Assembly (NCBI GenBank): GCA_036873755.1
Contig: JAVTVY010037272.1
Location: 1-64,000, forward strand
Direction: 5' to 3'
DNA from: Hanleya hanleyi
Taxonomy: Eukaryota > Mollusca > Polyplacophora > Lepidopleurida > Hanleyidae
Length of the DNA: 64,000 bases
Translations under genes and position numbers: made by a program
The notes under the pieces: model-generated
What the model was told of the DNA's origin: nothing
What the model saw: the letters and a program-made list of their open reading frames with translations, nothing else
Databases searched by the model: none
Part shown: positions 1 through 7,789 of the stretch, piece by piece
How positions within the stretch are numbered: the stretch's first letter is position 1
How the letters are laid out: each line of letters begins with the position of its first letter

Positions 1-332
1 CATAATCTATACGTTTTGGACGAGTCTCTTCACTCACCGTATACACGTACCTCAATGAAATGCCCGCTCCAAACCTAGACCAAAGACACGTACTTGGTCT
101 GTAGGCTGATTCCATTGGCTCTCTATTTTTTACTATAGTGCTCTTGCCTTCTAAACTTGATGGGTTACATTTTGACCCCATCCTACACCACTGATTTCAG
201 TTTGACTGAATCTTCACATTGGGCATTGATGCATTAGGAATAAAACACACAAGACAGGGTTTTTTGGTGAGATCTCATTTTTTTTTTTTTATTCAGTGAA
301 CAACAACAACGTGAGAACAACCACGTGAAAAC
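1..332. other. 3' flank of virus-like genes, non-coding
   Basis: No open frame of note. A T-run followed by TTTATT at about 288-293 reads as AATAAA plus a poly(A)-like run on the minus strand, so it is a plausible polyadenylation signal for the minus-strand protease transcript just to the right. Nothing else is recognised. Confidence 0.4.
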
Positions 333-334
333 TC

Positions 335-478
335 AAGCCCAGAACAAGGGGCTTGTCATTAACTGAAGCCCAGAACAAGGGGCTTGTACATTGAAGCCCA
401 GAACAAGGGGCTTGTACATTGAAGCCCAGAACAAGGGGCTTGTCATTAACTTAAGCCCAGAACGGGGCTTGTACATTG
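335..478. repeat. 28-31 bp tandem repeat at protease 3' end
   Basis: Five head-to-tail units share the core GCCCAGAACAAGGGGCTTGT, with spacers that alternate between CATTAACT and ACATTG types. The units are 26-31 bp long. The protease stop codon lies inside the last units, so the final residues of the protein are encoded by repeat sequence. Confidence 0.85.
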
Positions 479-924
479 AAATGATGGGAGGCCCAGTCAT
501 AGACGAGTACATCGCGGTCCTCGGCCTGGGAGTACTCGTCAAACATCTGTACGATAGTAGATAAGGGTCTTCCCCGGCATCGATGGTACAGGTAAAACAA
601 GCAATATTGTCCGCACACGCCACTGGTCAGGTTTTGCAACGTTTGACTGTTCCAACACCACGTCTCTGTGCCTTGATCCATGAAGTCTGTTAAATCGGGA
701 TGGAGGGGTGGCAGACCGTACGGGTCAAAGTATTCCCCCTGCTCTTCTGTCAAGTACACGGCCACCCAGCGTTCACCGGGTCGATCCATCGGGTCCGTGT
801 TGAGAACGTAAGCAGCCGGATACATACGGTCTAATGGAAACACATCTCGGGCGAACACCCCTTGAAAGACCCTACGTGTCTCTGGGTCATTCTCCAGCAC
901 GGTGGTTATCTGGTCTGCATCCAT
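451..924 (-). CDS. adenain-like cysteine protease, catalytic His replaced
   Basis: A 157-residue protein matching the adenovirus/Polinton maturation protease (C5 family), which in such viruses cleaves capsid precursors. Visible landmarks are a LNTDP..RPG lead-in, WVAVYL at 53-58, D67 in EYFDPYG, Q97 and C104 in CGQYCLFYL. The seven-residue Q-to-C spacing equals that of adenain Gln115/Cys122. The residue before WVAV, normally the catalytic His, is Arg52 (codon CGC), so the product is probably inactive. The start is the first ATG after the stop of the upstream capsid-like frame (TAA, one base, ATG). Capsid-then-protease order is typical of Polinton and adintovirus elements. The C-terminus runs into a tandem repeat. 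Confidence 0.8.
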   Translation of the reverse strand: MDADQITTVLENDPETRRVFQGVFARDVFPLDRMYPAAYVLNTDPMDRPGERWVAVYLTEEQGEYFDPYGLPPLHPDLTDFMDQGTETWCWNSQTLQNLTSGVCGQYCLFYLYHRCRGRPLSTIVQMFDEYSQAEDRDVLVYDWASHHFNVQAPFWA

Positions 925-925
925 G

Positions 926-1117
926 TTAGGTGGAGAAGTCACACAGCACGTTGCGCGCCTTGTCCACTTGAATGATGTTGTCAAACTCGGCGTAGCAGAT
1001 CACATTGACGGTGGTCGCCAGGGCTCGTGCAAAGTGGATTTCCAACCGTAAATTGCCTTGCTTGGTCAGGGCCAGCTGATGGTCGTTCTCTAAGGTGGGG
1101 GTCAGATCGAAACAGAA
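926..1117 (-). pseudogene. C-terminal tail of Polinton/adintovirus capsid-like protein
   Basis: About 63 codons remain open, ending in a conserved-looking tail (AEFDNIIQVD, then RNVLCDF and stop). This resembles the end of the transposon-derived F54H12.2-like proteins, which I take from memory to be Polinton/adintovirus hexon-type major capsid proteins. It lies immediately upstream of the protease on the same strand, the expected order. The frame is cut at about 1,118, where an inverted repeat begins; beyond that point the minus strand reads antisense of another gene. Everything N-terminal to the tail is missing. The capsid assignment is by order and resemblance, not by a full-length match. 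Confidence 0.55.
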
Positions 1118-1717
1118 GAGGAAGTGCATTTTAATGCGGCGGGCTTTCACGACAGACCCGGTAAGCATATTGCCATGACCTTAGACAACTGGCAAAAACT
1201 GGAGACCCTTGAATACGCCATCGATGCGGTGATTCGTGACCAGGGGAGTGATGAAGCGAAATTTCATGTGGGTGACGACATCTTTGTGAGCTGTGCTTAT
1301 TTCAATGACCAGCTCCTCGTCCACATCCGTAAGTGGCGAAAACGGTTAGATACCCAAGAGCTTGTTGCCTGTCCTCAGGGTGTCACTTTGAAATTAACAG
1401 CGTGGCGGAAGTTGCAGAGTCTCGCAAGTTCCATTCGTTCAGCTCTGACCTACCAGGTGTCTCACTATATTTACCTGAAATACATCGACACAGTCCTCCA
1501 TCTGATCAGACCTCAAATTCCACAGGACACTCGAGTACCTTCATACGCAATGATCACTGAAGCACTGGAGGCCGTGACGGAGCCGCAAATAGCCCTGGGA
1601 GTTGAAGCGGCCTGTCCTCCCAAAATTCCACGTGAGGACATTATCACGTACATTTATGTGCATCAAGGACGGAAAGATGATGATGAATTCAAACAAGTCT
1701 TGTTGAAGAATTATTGA
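1118..1717 (+). pseudogene. 5'-truncated copy of CARD-PC4-PC4 gene
   Basis: An open frame of about 197 residues nearly identical to residues 207-403 of the complete gene at 8,893-10,104. I see one substitution (Asp for Glu in the YAI-AV segment). It begins at the inverted-repeat edge inside the first PC4-like domain, so the CARD, the basic region and half of that domain are absent. The second PC4-like domain and the C-terminus are intact, ending in LLKNY and stop. No promoter is visible at its new 5' end, which abuts the broken capsid-like frame on the opposite strand. Probably not expressed as a functional protein. Confidence 0.8.
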
Positions 1718-2094
1718 ACAGAACTAGTGTTGAACAGAACATTTTACCATACACATTCATTGAAGTGGCTTGAGAGCGTATAATTGTATTTAAAATTCAC
1801 AGGTTATTTTTTTACTGTTAATTGTATTAAATGCAGAACTATTTAAAAATTCAGAGTTTTTTTTACTGTTAATTGTATTTAAAAATTCAATACTCAGATA
1901 TAATTGTATAAAAATTCAATACCCTTGTGAACACGTTCATTCTATTTGTGTTAATAAAAAATAGTATAAAATTAAAAAAAAAAATGCTTGTTAGTGTTCA
2001 TTCTTTAAATTATGCACAAGACCGATATGTCAACCTCACACCCAGTCCATTACATCGCCCTTCATGAATGCTTCACTTTGATACCGCACTCCAT
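1718..2094. other. AT-rich 3' flank with degenerate direct repeats
   Basis: Three related segments of about 60-70 bp contain ACTGTTAATTGTATT and AAAAATTCA motifs. AATAAA at about 1,953-1,958 is a candidate poly(A) signal for the truncated plus-strand frame. The same flank follows the full gene in the right arm, with TTTATT at about 8,652. Confidence 0.5.
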
Positions 2095-2816
2095 CCCATC
2101 GGTCCATTAGAGGCTTCCCTAGATGCCAAAACGTCTATTTTCATACCTTTGGGGGCCGCGCATGCGCAGAATCACTCTAATTCAACCCCATACTCAGTCC
2201 ATCACATGCTCCTTCACCTAAGCTTTAATTTGATACCTCTCTCGACCCACTACCTCCAAATTAAAAAAAGAGTGTATTTATACACTCCTGAAGGAGCTAA
2301 AAAATTTTTTTTGCAGGTAGAGGGTCGAGTGAGGTATCAAATTGAAGCTTAGGTGAAGGAGCATCTGATGGACTGAGTATGGGGTTGAATTAGGGTGATT
2401 GTGCGCATGCAAATACCCCATCGGTCCATTAGAGGCTTCCCTAGATGCCAAAACGTCTATTTTCACACCTTTGGGGGCCGCGCATGCGCAGAATCACTCT
2501 AATTCAATCCCATACTCAGTCCATCACATGCTCCTTCACCTAAGCTTTAATTTGATACCTCTCTCGACCCACTACCTCCAAATTAAAAAAAGAGTGTATT
2601 TATACACTCCTGAAGGAGCTAAAAAATTTTTTTTGCAGGTAGAGGGTCGAGTGAGGTATCAAATTGAAGCTTAGGTGAAGGAGCATCTGATGGACTGAGT
2701 ATGGGGTTGAATTAGGGTGATTGTGCGCATGCAAATACCCCATCGGTCCATTAGAGGCTTCCCTAGATGCCAAAACGTCTATTTTCATACCTTTGGGGGC
2801 CGCGCATGCGCAGAAT
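2095..2816. repeat. 322-bp palindromic tandem units with NRF1-like and octamer-like sites
   Basis: Two full units and one partial unit (about 2,095, 2,417 and 2,739). Each unit folds on itself: CTTCACCTAAGCTT with TTTGATACCT on one side and their complements on the other, around an AT-rich centre holding GAGTGTATTTATACACTC, which reads as a TATAAATA box on the minus strand. Each carries GCGCATGCGC (2,158-2,167; 2,480-2,489; 2,802-2,811), the NRF1 consensus. ATGCAAAT, the POU octamer, occurs at 2,407-2,414 and again in the next unit. Confidence 0.75.
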
Positions 2817-2829
2817 GTCGATATTTCAA

Positions 2830-4186
2830 TCTCCTACCCAGTCCATTAGATAGCCCTTCACCTCACCTTCAATTTGATACCTCACTCGACCCCATTGGTC
2901 CATTTTTAAAACAATTTTTTTTTGCTATAGGGTGATAATTTACACCCCTTTTTTTTCGCTAATTTCACTAATTTCAATATTTAGTTGTTAAAAAAACATA
3001 GAAAATGAAAAAGATTTTTTTTGCCTTCATTAATCTTTTTTTCCTTGTTTTTAAAATAAAAATTTTTTTTTGTCTTTTCTGCCTCCCTCCCCCCCCCCCC
3101 CCCCCGATGCCATACTGAACAATGATAAAAATATTAGCCCGACACACATGTATATATAGAGCGATTCTATATTTTTTCATTGTAAATACCCCTGGGAAAT
3201 TTAATTTGACACGGCAATTAATTTTTTAGACGCACCCCGAGTGCATCAATTAATAGTCTGGACTCATACGAAGATAAAAAATAAAACATTATCATGGTTA
3301 ACTTCGAATATCAAGTGCTCATCATTATCCAAACCAGGCCTACCGCCGCTGTAAAAATAGTCAAATAAGGAGCAAATAAAAGGATAACTCTTACCTCCCA
3401 AACGTAATAAGGGGGCAAAACTCTGCAGTGACAAACTGCATTTTGAACGACCGAAAAACATGAGGAGAGGAGTTTGACTCGAATAATGAACAGGGACGCA
3501 ACTCTGTTTTTGACCTCAATATTCAAGCGGGCCGGCCTAGAATATGCTCTCGCACCGTAAATCCAGGCCCTGTTTTGTTCATTTTTCTACAGTTCTCATG
3601 AACGAAACGATCTGGAATTTTCAGGACACACGTATCGAGTGATAACTGAACGACTTCTTATATTTTTAACGAAGAAAATCATTTTAACGTTGACTAGTAT
3701 TATTAAATACGAAACCTCTAGAGCTGTCATTTTACACAGCGCGTGACTTTGGAAAAATTCCATCGTTTGTGTTTTCTGACCGTCAACCCAAGCTCTCTGT
3801 TTTCTTCATTTTTCTACACTTCTTACGAACGAAACGGACTGGAATTTTCAGGGCACGCGTATCGAGTAATCAGGGCTAGACTGGCGCTATTTTTAATGCA
3901 GAAAATGAATTATTTTTTAATGGGTCGGGTTTTCTGTATTTTCGTACCGGCTCCAAAACCCACTAAAAAATTAAAATTCATGACGTAAACAAGAGCTAGA
4001 CGGTTGAAATTTTTAATACGAGCCCCTGATTTATGTGAGAAGAATTAGAACTAAAAATTCTACGGGGGACTGACAGTTATTGTACACTAAGAACCGTTTA
4101 TAAATTCAAAAGAAACACAACCCAGAGTTTATAGAATTTTTTCTATCTCCATTCTCGATTGCTATCGCACACGTCCGCGCGATGTG
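2830..4186. other. non-coding spacer with degraded direct repeat
   Basis: Poly-T and poly-C tracts occupy about 2,930-3,105. Two diverged copies of a segment of about 200 bp lie at about 3,575-3,760 and 3,795-3,990, sharing CATTTTTCTAC, GAACGAAACG, CTGGAATTTTCAGG and CGTATCGAGT. No convincing gene is seen. Confidence 0.5.
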
Positions 4187-4194
4187 CATAAATA
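4187..4194 (+). promoter_or_regulatory. TATA-like box for proline-rich gene
   Basis: CATAAATA lies about 50 bases before the ATG at 4,244, the spacing expected for a short 5' UTR. It is weaker than the TATAAATA boxes of the two RING genes in the same segment. Confidence 0.4.
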
Positions 4195-4243
4195 CTCGCC
4201 CCTTTGGAATAGCTTTACCATACAAATTTTTCCAACGAACAAG

Positions 4244-4834
4244 ATGACTTCACGTAACAAAATTTCTCGACGTAAAAGAGAGGCGGTGAGACAAGATATA
4301 AAAAGATTCTGGCACATGGAATTCGAGAGGTGGGAGCGGACGCTGAAAGGAGAGGAGGGAGCTGCAATAGCGATGGCCAACAATGTGAGGGCGTTGTTGG
4401 TCGCGGCCCACGGAACGATGAACGAAAACAACTGGTTTCATCTCTTAAAAAAAGTGATGGGTGACAACATTCGTTACCGCTCTGCCCGGCCTGATGGACC
4501 ACGAACAACAACGCCCCCCGACGCTCCTTTCCCTCTGGAAGACCTGCCAGCTCCGATATTTCCCGATATACCACCGCCACCTCCAGCCATGGCTATTCCA
4601 CGAGGAAATTTTTTAGAAGAGACACCAATCTACATTTCCTCAGATGATGAAGAAGACAGACCGCTCATCATTTGGGAGGAGCCCCCACAAACACCCAGGA
4701 ATGCAGCGGATATATTTCTCGACGGACTACCCCTGACTCCAGCCATTCCGGGCGTATTATTGGACGGGCTACCCCTGACGCCAGCCATTCCGGACCCCTA
4801 TGGGTACTTGACGGCGAATAAACCATCTCAGTGA
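4244..4834 (+). CDS. small proline-rich viral-type protein with SUMO-interaction-like motifs
   Basis: 196 residues, family not recognised. Residues 1-80 are basic and helical (KISRRKREAVRQDIKRF). Residues 88-120 are proline-rich. Residues 129-137 read IYISSDDEE, and 141-146 read LIIWEE: hydrophobic cores followed by acid, the layout of SUMO-interacting motifs. The C-terminus repeats GLPLTPAIP twice. The first ATG after the TATA-like box is used. AATAAA lies about 50 bases after the stop, in a small hairpin. It shares the inter-arm segment with two RING-finger genes, so a role with them in manipulating host SUMO/ubiquitin pathways is a guess from context. A host origin cannot be excluded. Confidence 0.6.
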   Translation: MTSRNKISRRKREAVRQDIKRFWHMEFERWERTLKGEEGAAIAMANNVRALLVAAHGTMNENNWFHLLKKVMGDNIRYRSARPDGPRTTTPPDAPFPLEDLPAPIFPDIPPPPPAMAIPRGNFLEETPIYISSDDEEDRPLIIWEEPPQTPRNAADIFLDGLPLTPAIPGVLLDGLPLTPAIPDPYGYLTANKPSQ

Positions 4835-5443
4835 GCCGCCAGAGGACTACATTACGGGAGAGTATACAGGTAAACTCTCCACCTGAATAAAAACAGGTTA
4901 AAAAATAATAAAACGTTCTTTTAAGAACGTCCTGATTAACAACAGGGTTAACAATATCAAATGTTCTTTTCAGAACAACTTTATCCTTCGAAAGAGGACT
5001 TCTGTAACTAGCACATGAATTTCAAAGCATTACAGCCCTGTCCCCTTTTTAATTTTTTTATTAGCCATGCATTACGAAAAAAATATACAATCCCAGGCCG
5101 ATATCCAAAAAGTTCTTATGAGAACTAATCTCTTATATATATACACAGAATTTTTTCGCTTCCATTTAATTAATTGCCCGAAGCATAACGGACTATATTT
5201 TTTTATTGTAATATGTCCGACGATAATAACGGACATTTATTTTTAATATATGTCAACCCGAATAAATTAACGGGGTTGAAATTTATGGTAATATGTCCGA
5301 CGATAACGGACATTTATTTTAATATATTTCAACCCGAATAAATTAACGGGGTTGAAATTTATTATAGCACAGGGATAGGGGAAATCTGTTTTTAATTTTT
5401 AGGGGGGGTTATTAAAAATAACCCCGTTGGTATATGTAATAAA
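4835..5443. promoter_or_regulatory. cluster of small hairpins between convergent genes, some looping AATAAA
   Basis: Short inverted repeats follow one another: ACCTG-AATAAAA-ACAGGT (about 4,881), GTTCTTTTAAGAAC, GTTCTTTTCAGAAC, GTTCTTATGAGAAC, then two tandem copies (about 5,210-5,360) of a block holding TGTCCG..CGGACA and AACCCG-AATAAATTA-ACGGGGTT hairpins. GGGGTTATTAAAAATAACCCC lies near 5,403-5,425. Convergent genes end on both sides, so these fit a shared 3'-end or polyadenylation zone. Hairpins seen; function inferred. Confidence 0.55.
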
Positions 5444-6205
5444 TTACATTGTTGAGAGGGATTGTTGTTGACGCTGTGTTCTTCTATCAGCGCAAATAGG
5501 ACATGTCAAAGGCAGCAATTGACACATAACAGGCTTGTTGGGTCGGACACACGTAGGTATTTGAGCGAGGCGGTGAATACAATTTTCGCACAATGCTTGA
5601 TGGTTGCAAGGAAAAATTGCATATTTCGAAAACGGACTTCTACATTCCACGCAAGGTATATACAAGTCACTTTGGCGTTCTGTATTACAGCCGAATGGTG
5701 TTGTTGTGGTAGTCCAAACATAATGGATCTGGTCATGTATTTGTTTTCGCTGTTTTATTCTATGGGTCCTGGTATCTTTGCGGTTTTTCCGCTCCTGTCG
5801 TCTCTCTGTACGCACTCTCACATCTTTTTTTTTTTTTTTTACATCTTTTACCGCCTCTTCCGTATCACAGGTTCCATCTTGTTCGTCGTGTTGGGTTTTC
5901 AACCCCTTTTCTAACAGCTCGTCTAAGTCAAAACTTGAGTATAGGTCTGGGTAGATGGGTGCCTGGGCGATGAAGTTATGCAGTTGAGGTGTTTCCGGGC
6001 GATCTTGACAATGGTCTGTACTTGGCGCAGGGTCGTTCCCGGATTCAGGTGTAGGTGAAAATAAATCTTTCATAATATCTTGTAGCCAGGGCTCATCATG
6101 CACCAAATTAAGCATAGTACCGGAAAGTTGTTGTTCTTCATTTGCATCAATGGTCAACAAGTCTGATGTGTCAATATCCATAATGTCAGCCAGGGGTAGT
6201 TCCAT
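5444..6205 (-). CDS. RING-finger protein with acidic N-terminus and bZIP-like basic region
   Basis: 253 residues. A C-terminal C3HC4 RING has C185, C188, C200, H202, C206, C209, C235 and C238, suggesting ubiquitin E3 ligase activity. Residues 1-115 are acidic with DELLE/DDE-like patches. Residues 122-155 are strongly basic and contain an N-x7-R spacing (N141, R149) like bZIP DNA-contact regions, but no leucine zipper follows. The poly-T tract at about 5,826-5,840 encodes a Lys run. The start is the first ATG downstream of a TATAAATA box with about 47 bases between; an in-frame ATG 10 codons upstream would fall too close to the box. Resembles regulatory RING proteins of large DNA viruses; no specific family identified. 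Confidence 0.7.
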   Translation of the reverse strand: MELPLADIMDIDTSDLLTIDANEEQQLSGTMLNLVHDEPWLQDIMKDLFSPTPESGNDPAPSTDHCQDRPETPQLHNFIAQAPIYPDLYSSFDLDELLEKGLKTQHDEQDGTCDTEEAVKDVKKKKKDVRVRTERRQERKNRKDTRTHRIKQRKQIHDQIHYVWTTTTTPFGCNTERQSDLYIPCVECRSPFSKYAIFPCNHQALCENCIHRLAQIPTCVRPNKPVMCQLLPLTCPICADRRTQRQQQSLSTM

Positions 6206-6251
6206 GACTGAGCAATCAGATGAATTGTGAATCATTAAAAAAATTAATGGG

Positions 6252-6259
6252 TATTTATA
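6252..6259 (-). promoter_or_regulatory. TATA box for minus-strand RING gene
   Basis: TATTTATA on the plus strand reads TATAAATA on the minus strand, 47 bases before the chosen ATG at 6,205. It decides the start in favour of the downstream ATG. Confidence 0.6.
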
Positions 6260-6701
6260 GGGTAAACATGCGGACGTCAGCGAGGGCACTGTAGCTGTGT
6301 CGCTCAACAAAATATATTTGTGTTTCTTTGACAAGTTTAAACGCCTGTAATTTTTACAAGAACTATCAGTGCACTTATAAAATTTATTGCAACTTGAAGT
6401 GAGGCCATTCATAGTCTATTATTTAAAAAAATTAGCACTCTAACGCTAAACTAGGTGATTATTTATTAATTTTTAGCGATTTTAAATAGTAAGATTAGTG
6501 TACGGAGGTATGAAAGACCACGTATATTGGAAATAAAATTCATTTTTTCTGGCTAATAATACGTGTAGACTATGGGGTTACAGTCTTATAAATAGTTCCC
6601 TAAAAATGGTAACGGATTTATCGAAAAAAATAGGACATTTTTATGGCTTGGGTAACACAGCGCTATACAGCGGGCAAAAACATATTCTTGCACTGACTGA
6701 C
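6260..6701. other. intergenic spacer between divergent RING genes
   Basis: The minus-strand frame stays open upstream to about 6,412, but it lies before the TATA box and is taken as non-coding. The rest is AT-rich. No further site is recognised until the YY1-like repeats begin. Confidence 0.4.
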
Positions 6702-6822
6702 ACAGGCCGCCATCTTGTCCCACCTCCCACAACATAGACACACACACAAACAGACCGCCATCTTGTTCCACCTCCCACAATATATACACAAACAGACCGC
6801 CATGTTGTCCCACCTCCCACTT
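6702..6822. promoter_or_regulatory. three YY1-like tandem repeats upstream of second RING gene
   Basis: Three units carry GCCATCTTGTCCCACCTCCCAC or close variants, spaced by CA-rich linkers. The first reads GCCGCCATCTTG, whose complement CAAGATGGCGGC is the YY1 consensus; the others have one change. They end about 15 bases before the TATA box at 6,836. The same unit is repeated 14 times upstream of the CARD gene. Confidence 0.75.
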
Positions 6823-6835
6823 CAGCCCACTTGCC

Positions 6836-6843
6836 TATAAATA
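6836..6843 (+). promoter_or_regulatory. TATA box for plus-strand RING gene
   Basis: TATAAATA lies 44 bases before the ATG at 6,880, just after the YY1-like repeats. Its spacing matches the box of the divergent RING gene. Confidence 0.65.
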
Positions 6844-6879
6844 GCCTGTAAATTGACATTTTATTTACAAAATAGAAGC

Positions 6880-7620
6880 ATGAGTTCCAGAAGAAGTAGA
6901 ACACCTCTATTTACTCATCATCCGCCAAGAGATCCGAGAAATGGTGCTTCAGAACACAGAGAAATCATTAGCAGTGAGCAGGACGGAGGAATAACCCTCA
7001 TCACCAGTTTTCAGCGGGTTATTGAAGACGAGGCCAGGTTAATACAAAGCACACAAGAATTGACACAACTCAGGCAAGCGGTAATAGCGGAAGAAGATGA
7101 CCGATTGCGACGGGAAAGTCAAGACCAAAACCCAGAAATAAACAGGATGGAGACCCTACAAGAACAAGACGAAACTATTACTGATGGAGATGAAGACACA
7201 CTTCCATGGTTAAATAGTAGACCTGCAATAACGCCAAGTATAACGACGACGCCTTGTGAAACTCCATCCACTTCGGAAACACAACCAGGCTCTTTGGATG
7301 AAGCCGAGATAACCCGCCTCAACACAGTGATTCAGACGATGGAAGACAACAATAATAATATGTGTGCAGAGATTAATAAACTGACCAAAAAACTGCATAA
7401 AGAGGACAAAAAAACCAAATGTAGCATCTGCACTGATCAAGAAAGCCAATATGCTGTACTCCCGTGTGGACACTTGTGTGTGTGTCAAGAGTGTTGGGTA
7501 ACTCTCACCTGTGCGGGAGATGGATGTCATTGCCTTGAAGCCGGAGAAAACCATCTCAAAGTAAAGTGCCCCATATGCCGGAAACACGTGGGAGCCGTTA
7601 AACGGATTTACCGTGCATAA
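6880..7620 (+). CDS. RING-finger protein with coiled coil (C-terminal RING)
   Basis: 246 residues. Residues 1-30 are basic and disordered; 45-80 are helical and charged. Residues 140-178 have a heptad-like pattern (EITRLNTVIQTM, then NKLTKKL) suggesting a coiled coil. A C-terminal RING follows: C181, C184, C196, H198, C200/C202, C205, then C230 and C233 in CPIC, with a longer than usual Cys-rich loop (CAGDGCHC) between. C-terminal RINGs of this type occur in IAP-like E3 ligases of viruses and hosts; no BIR is present. An in-frame extension upstream of this ATG lacks ATG. AATAAA occurs at about 7,866. Ubiquitin ligase role is inferred from the RING. Confidence 0.75.
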   Translation: MSSRRSRTPLFTHHPPRDPRNGASEHREIISSEQDGGITLITSFQRVIEDEARLIQSTQELTQLRQAVIAEEDDRLRRESQDQNPEINRMETLQEQDETITDGDEDTLPWLNSRPAITPSITTTPCETPSTSETQPGSLDEAEITRLNTVIQTMEDNNNNMCAEINKLTKKLHKEDKKTKCSICTDQESQYAVLPCGHLCVCQECWVTLTCAGDGCHCLEAGENHLKVKCPICRKHVGAVKRIYRA

Positions 7621-7789
7621 TAAGTGTGGTCGTGTAACACTTCAAAGGCCCTTTTCAGGGCCAACCATCTTTCCCGGAAGAGAACTTCAACAAAAGCACA
7701 AAAATTAACATCAGACTCCATCATCCTTTCCCCCAAAAAAATCAAAGAAAAATTTTTTTTTACTATTTTTTTGAAATTATTGAAAAAAA
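7621..7789. other. 3' flank of RING gene
   Basis: A/T-rich, with homopolymer runs and no further open frame of interest. The inverted-repeat similarity fades in near its end. Confidence 0.35.

Larger units (their letters stand above)
1118..3090. repeat. left arm of long inverted repeat
   Basis: The sequence from GAGGAAGTGCATTTTAATGC at 1,118 recurs in reverse complement ending near 9,494. Similarity continues through the truncated PC4-like frame, its AT-rich 3' flank, the 322-bp palindromic units and a poly-T tract up to about 3,090. The coding part differs by only a few bases. The left arm has one more 322-bp unit than the right. Outer edge sharp, inner edge approximate. Confidence 0.85.
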
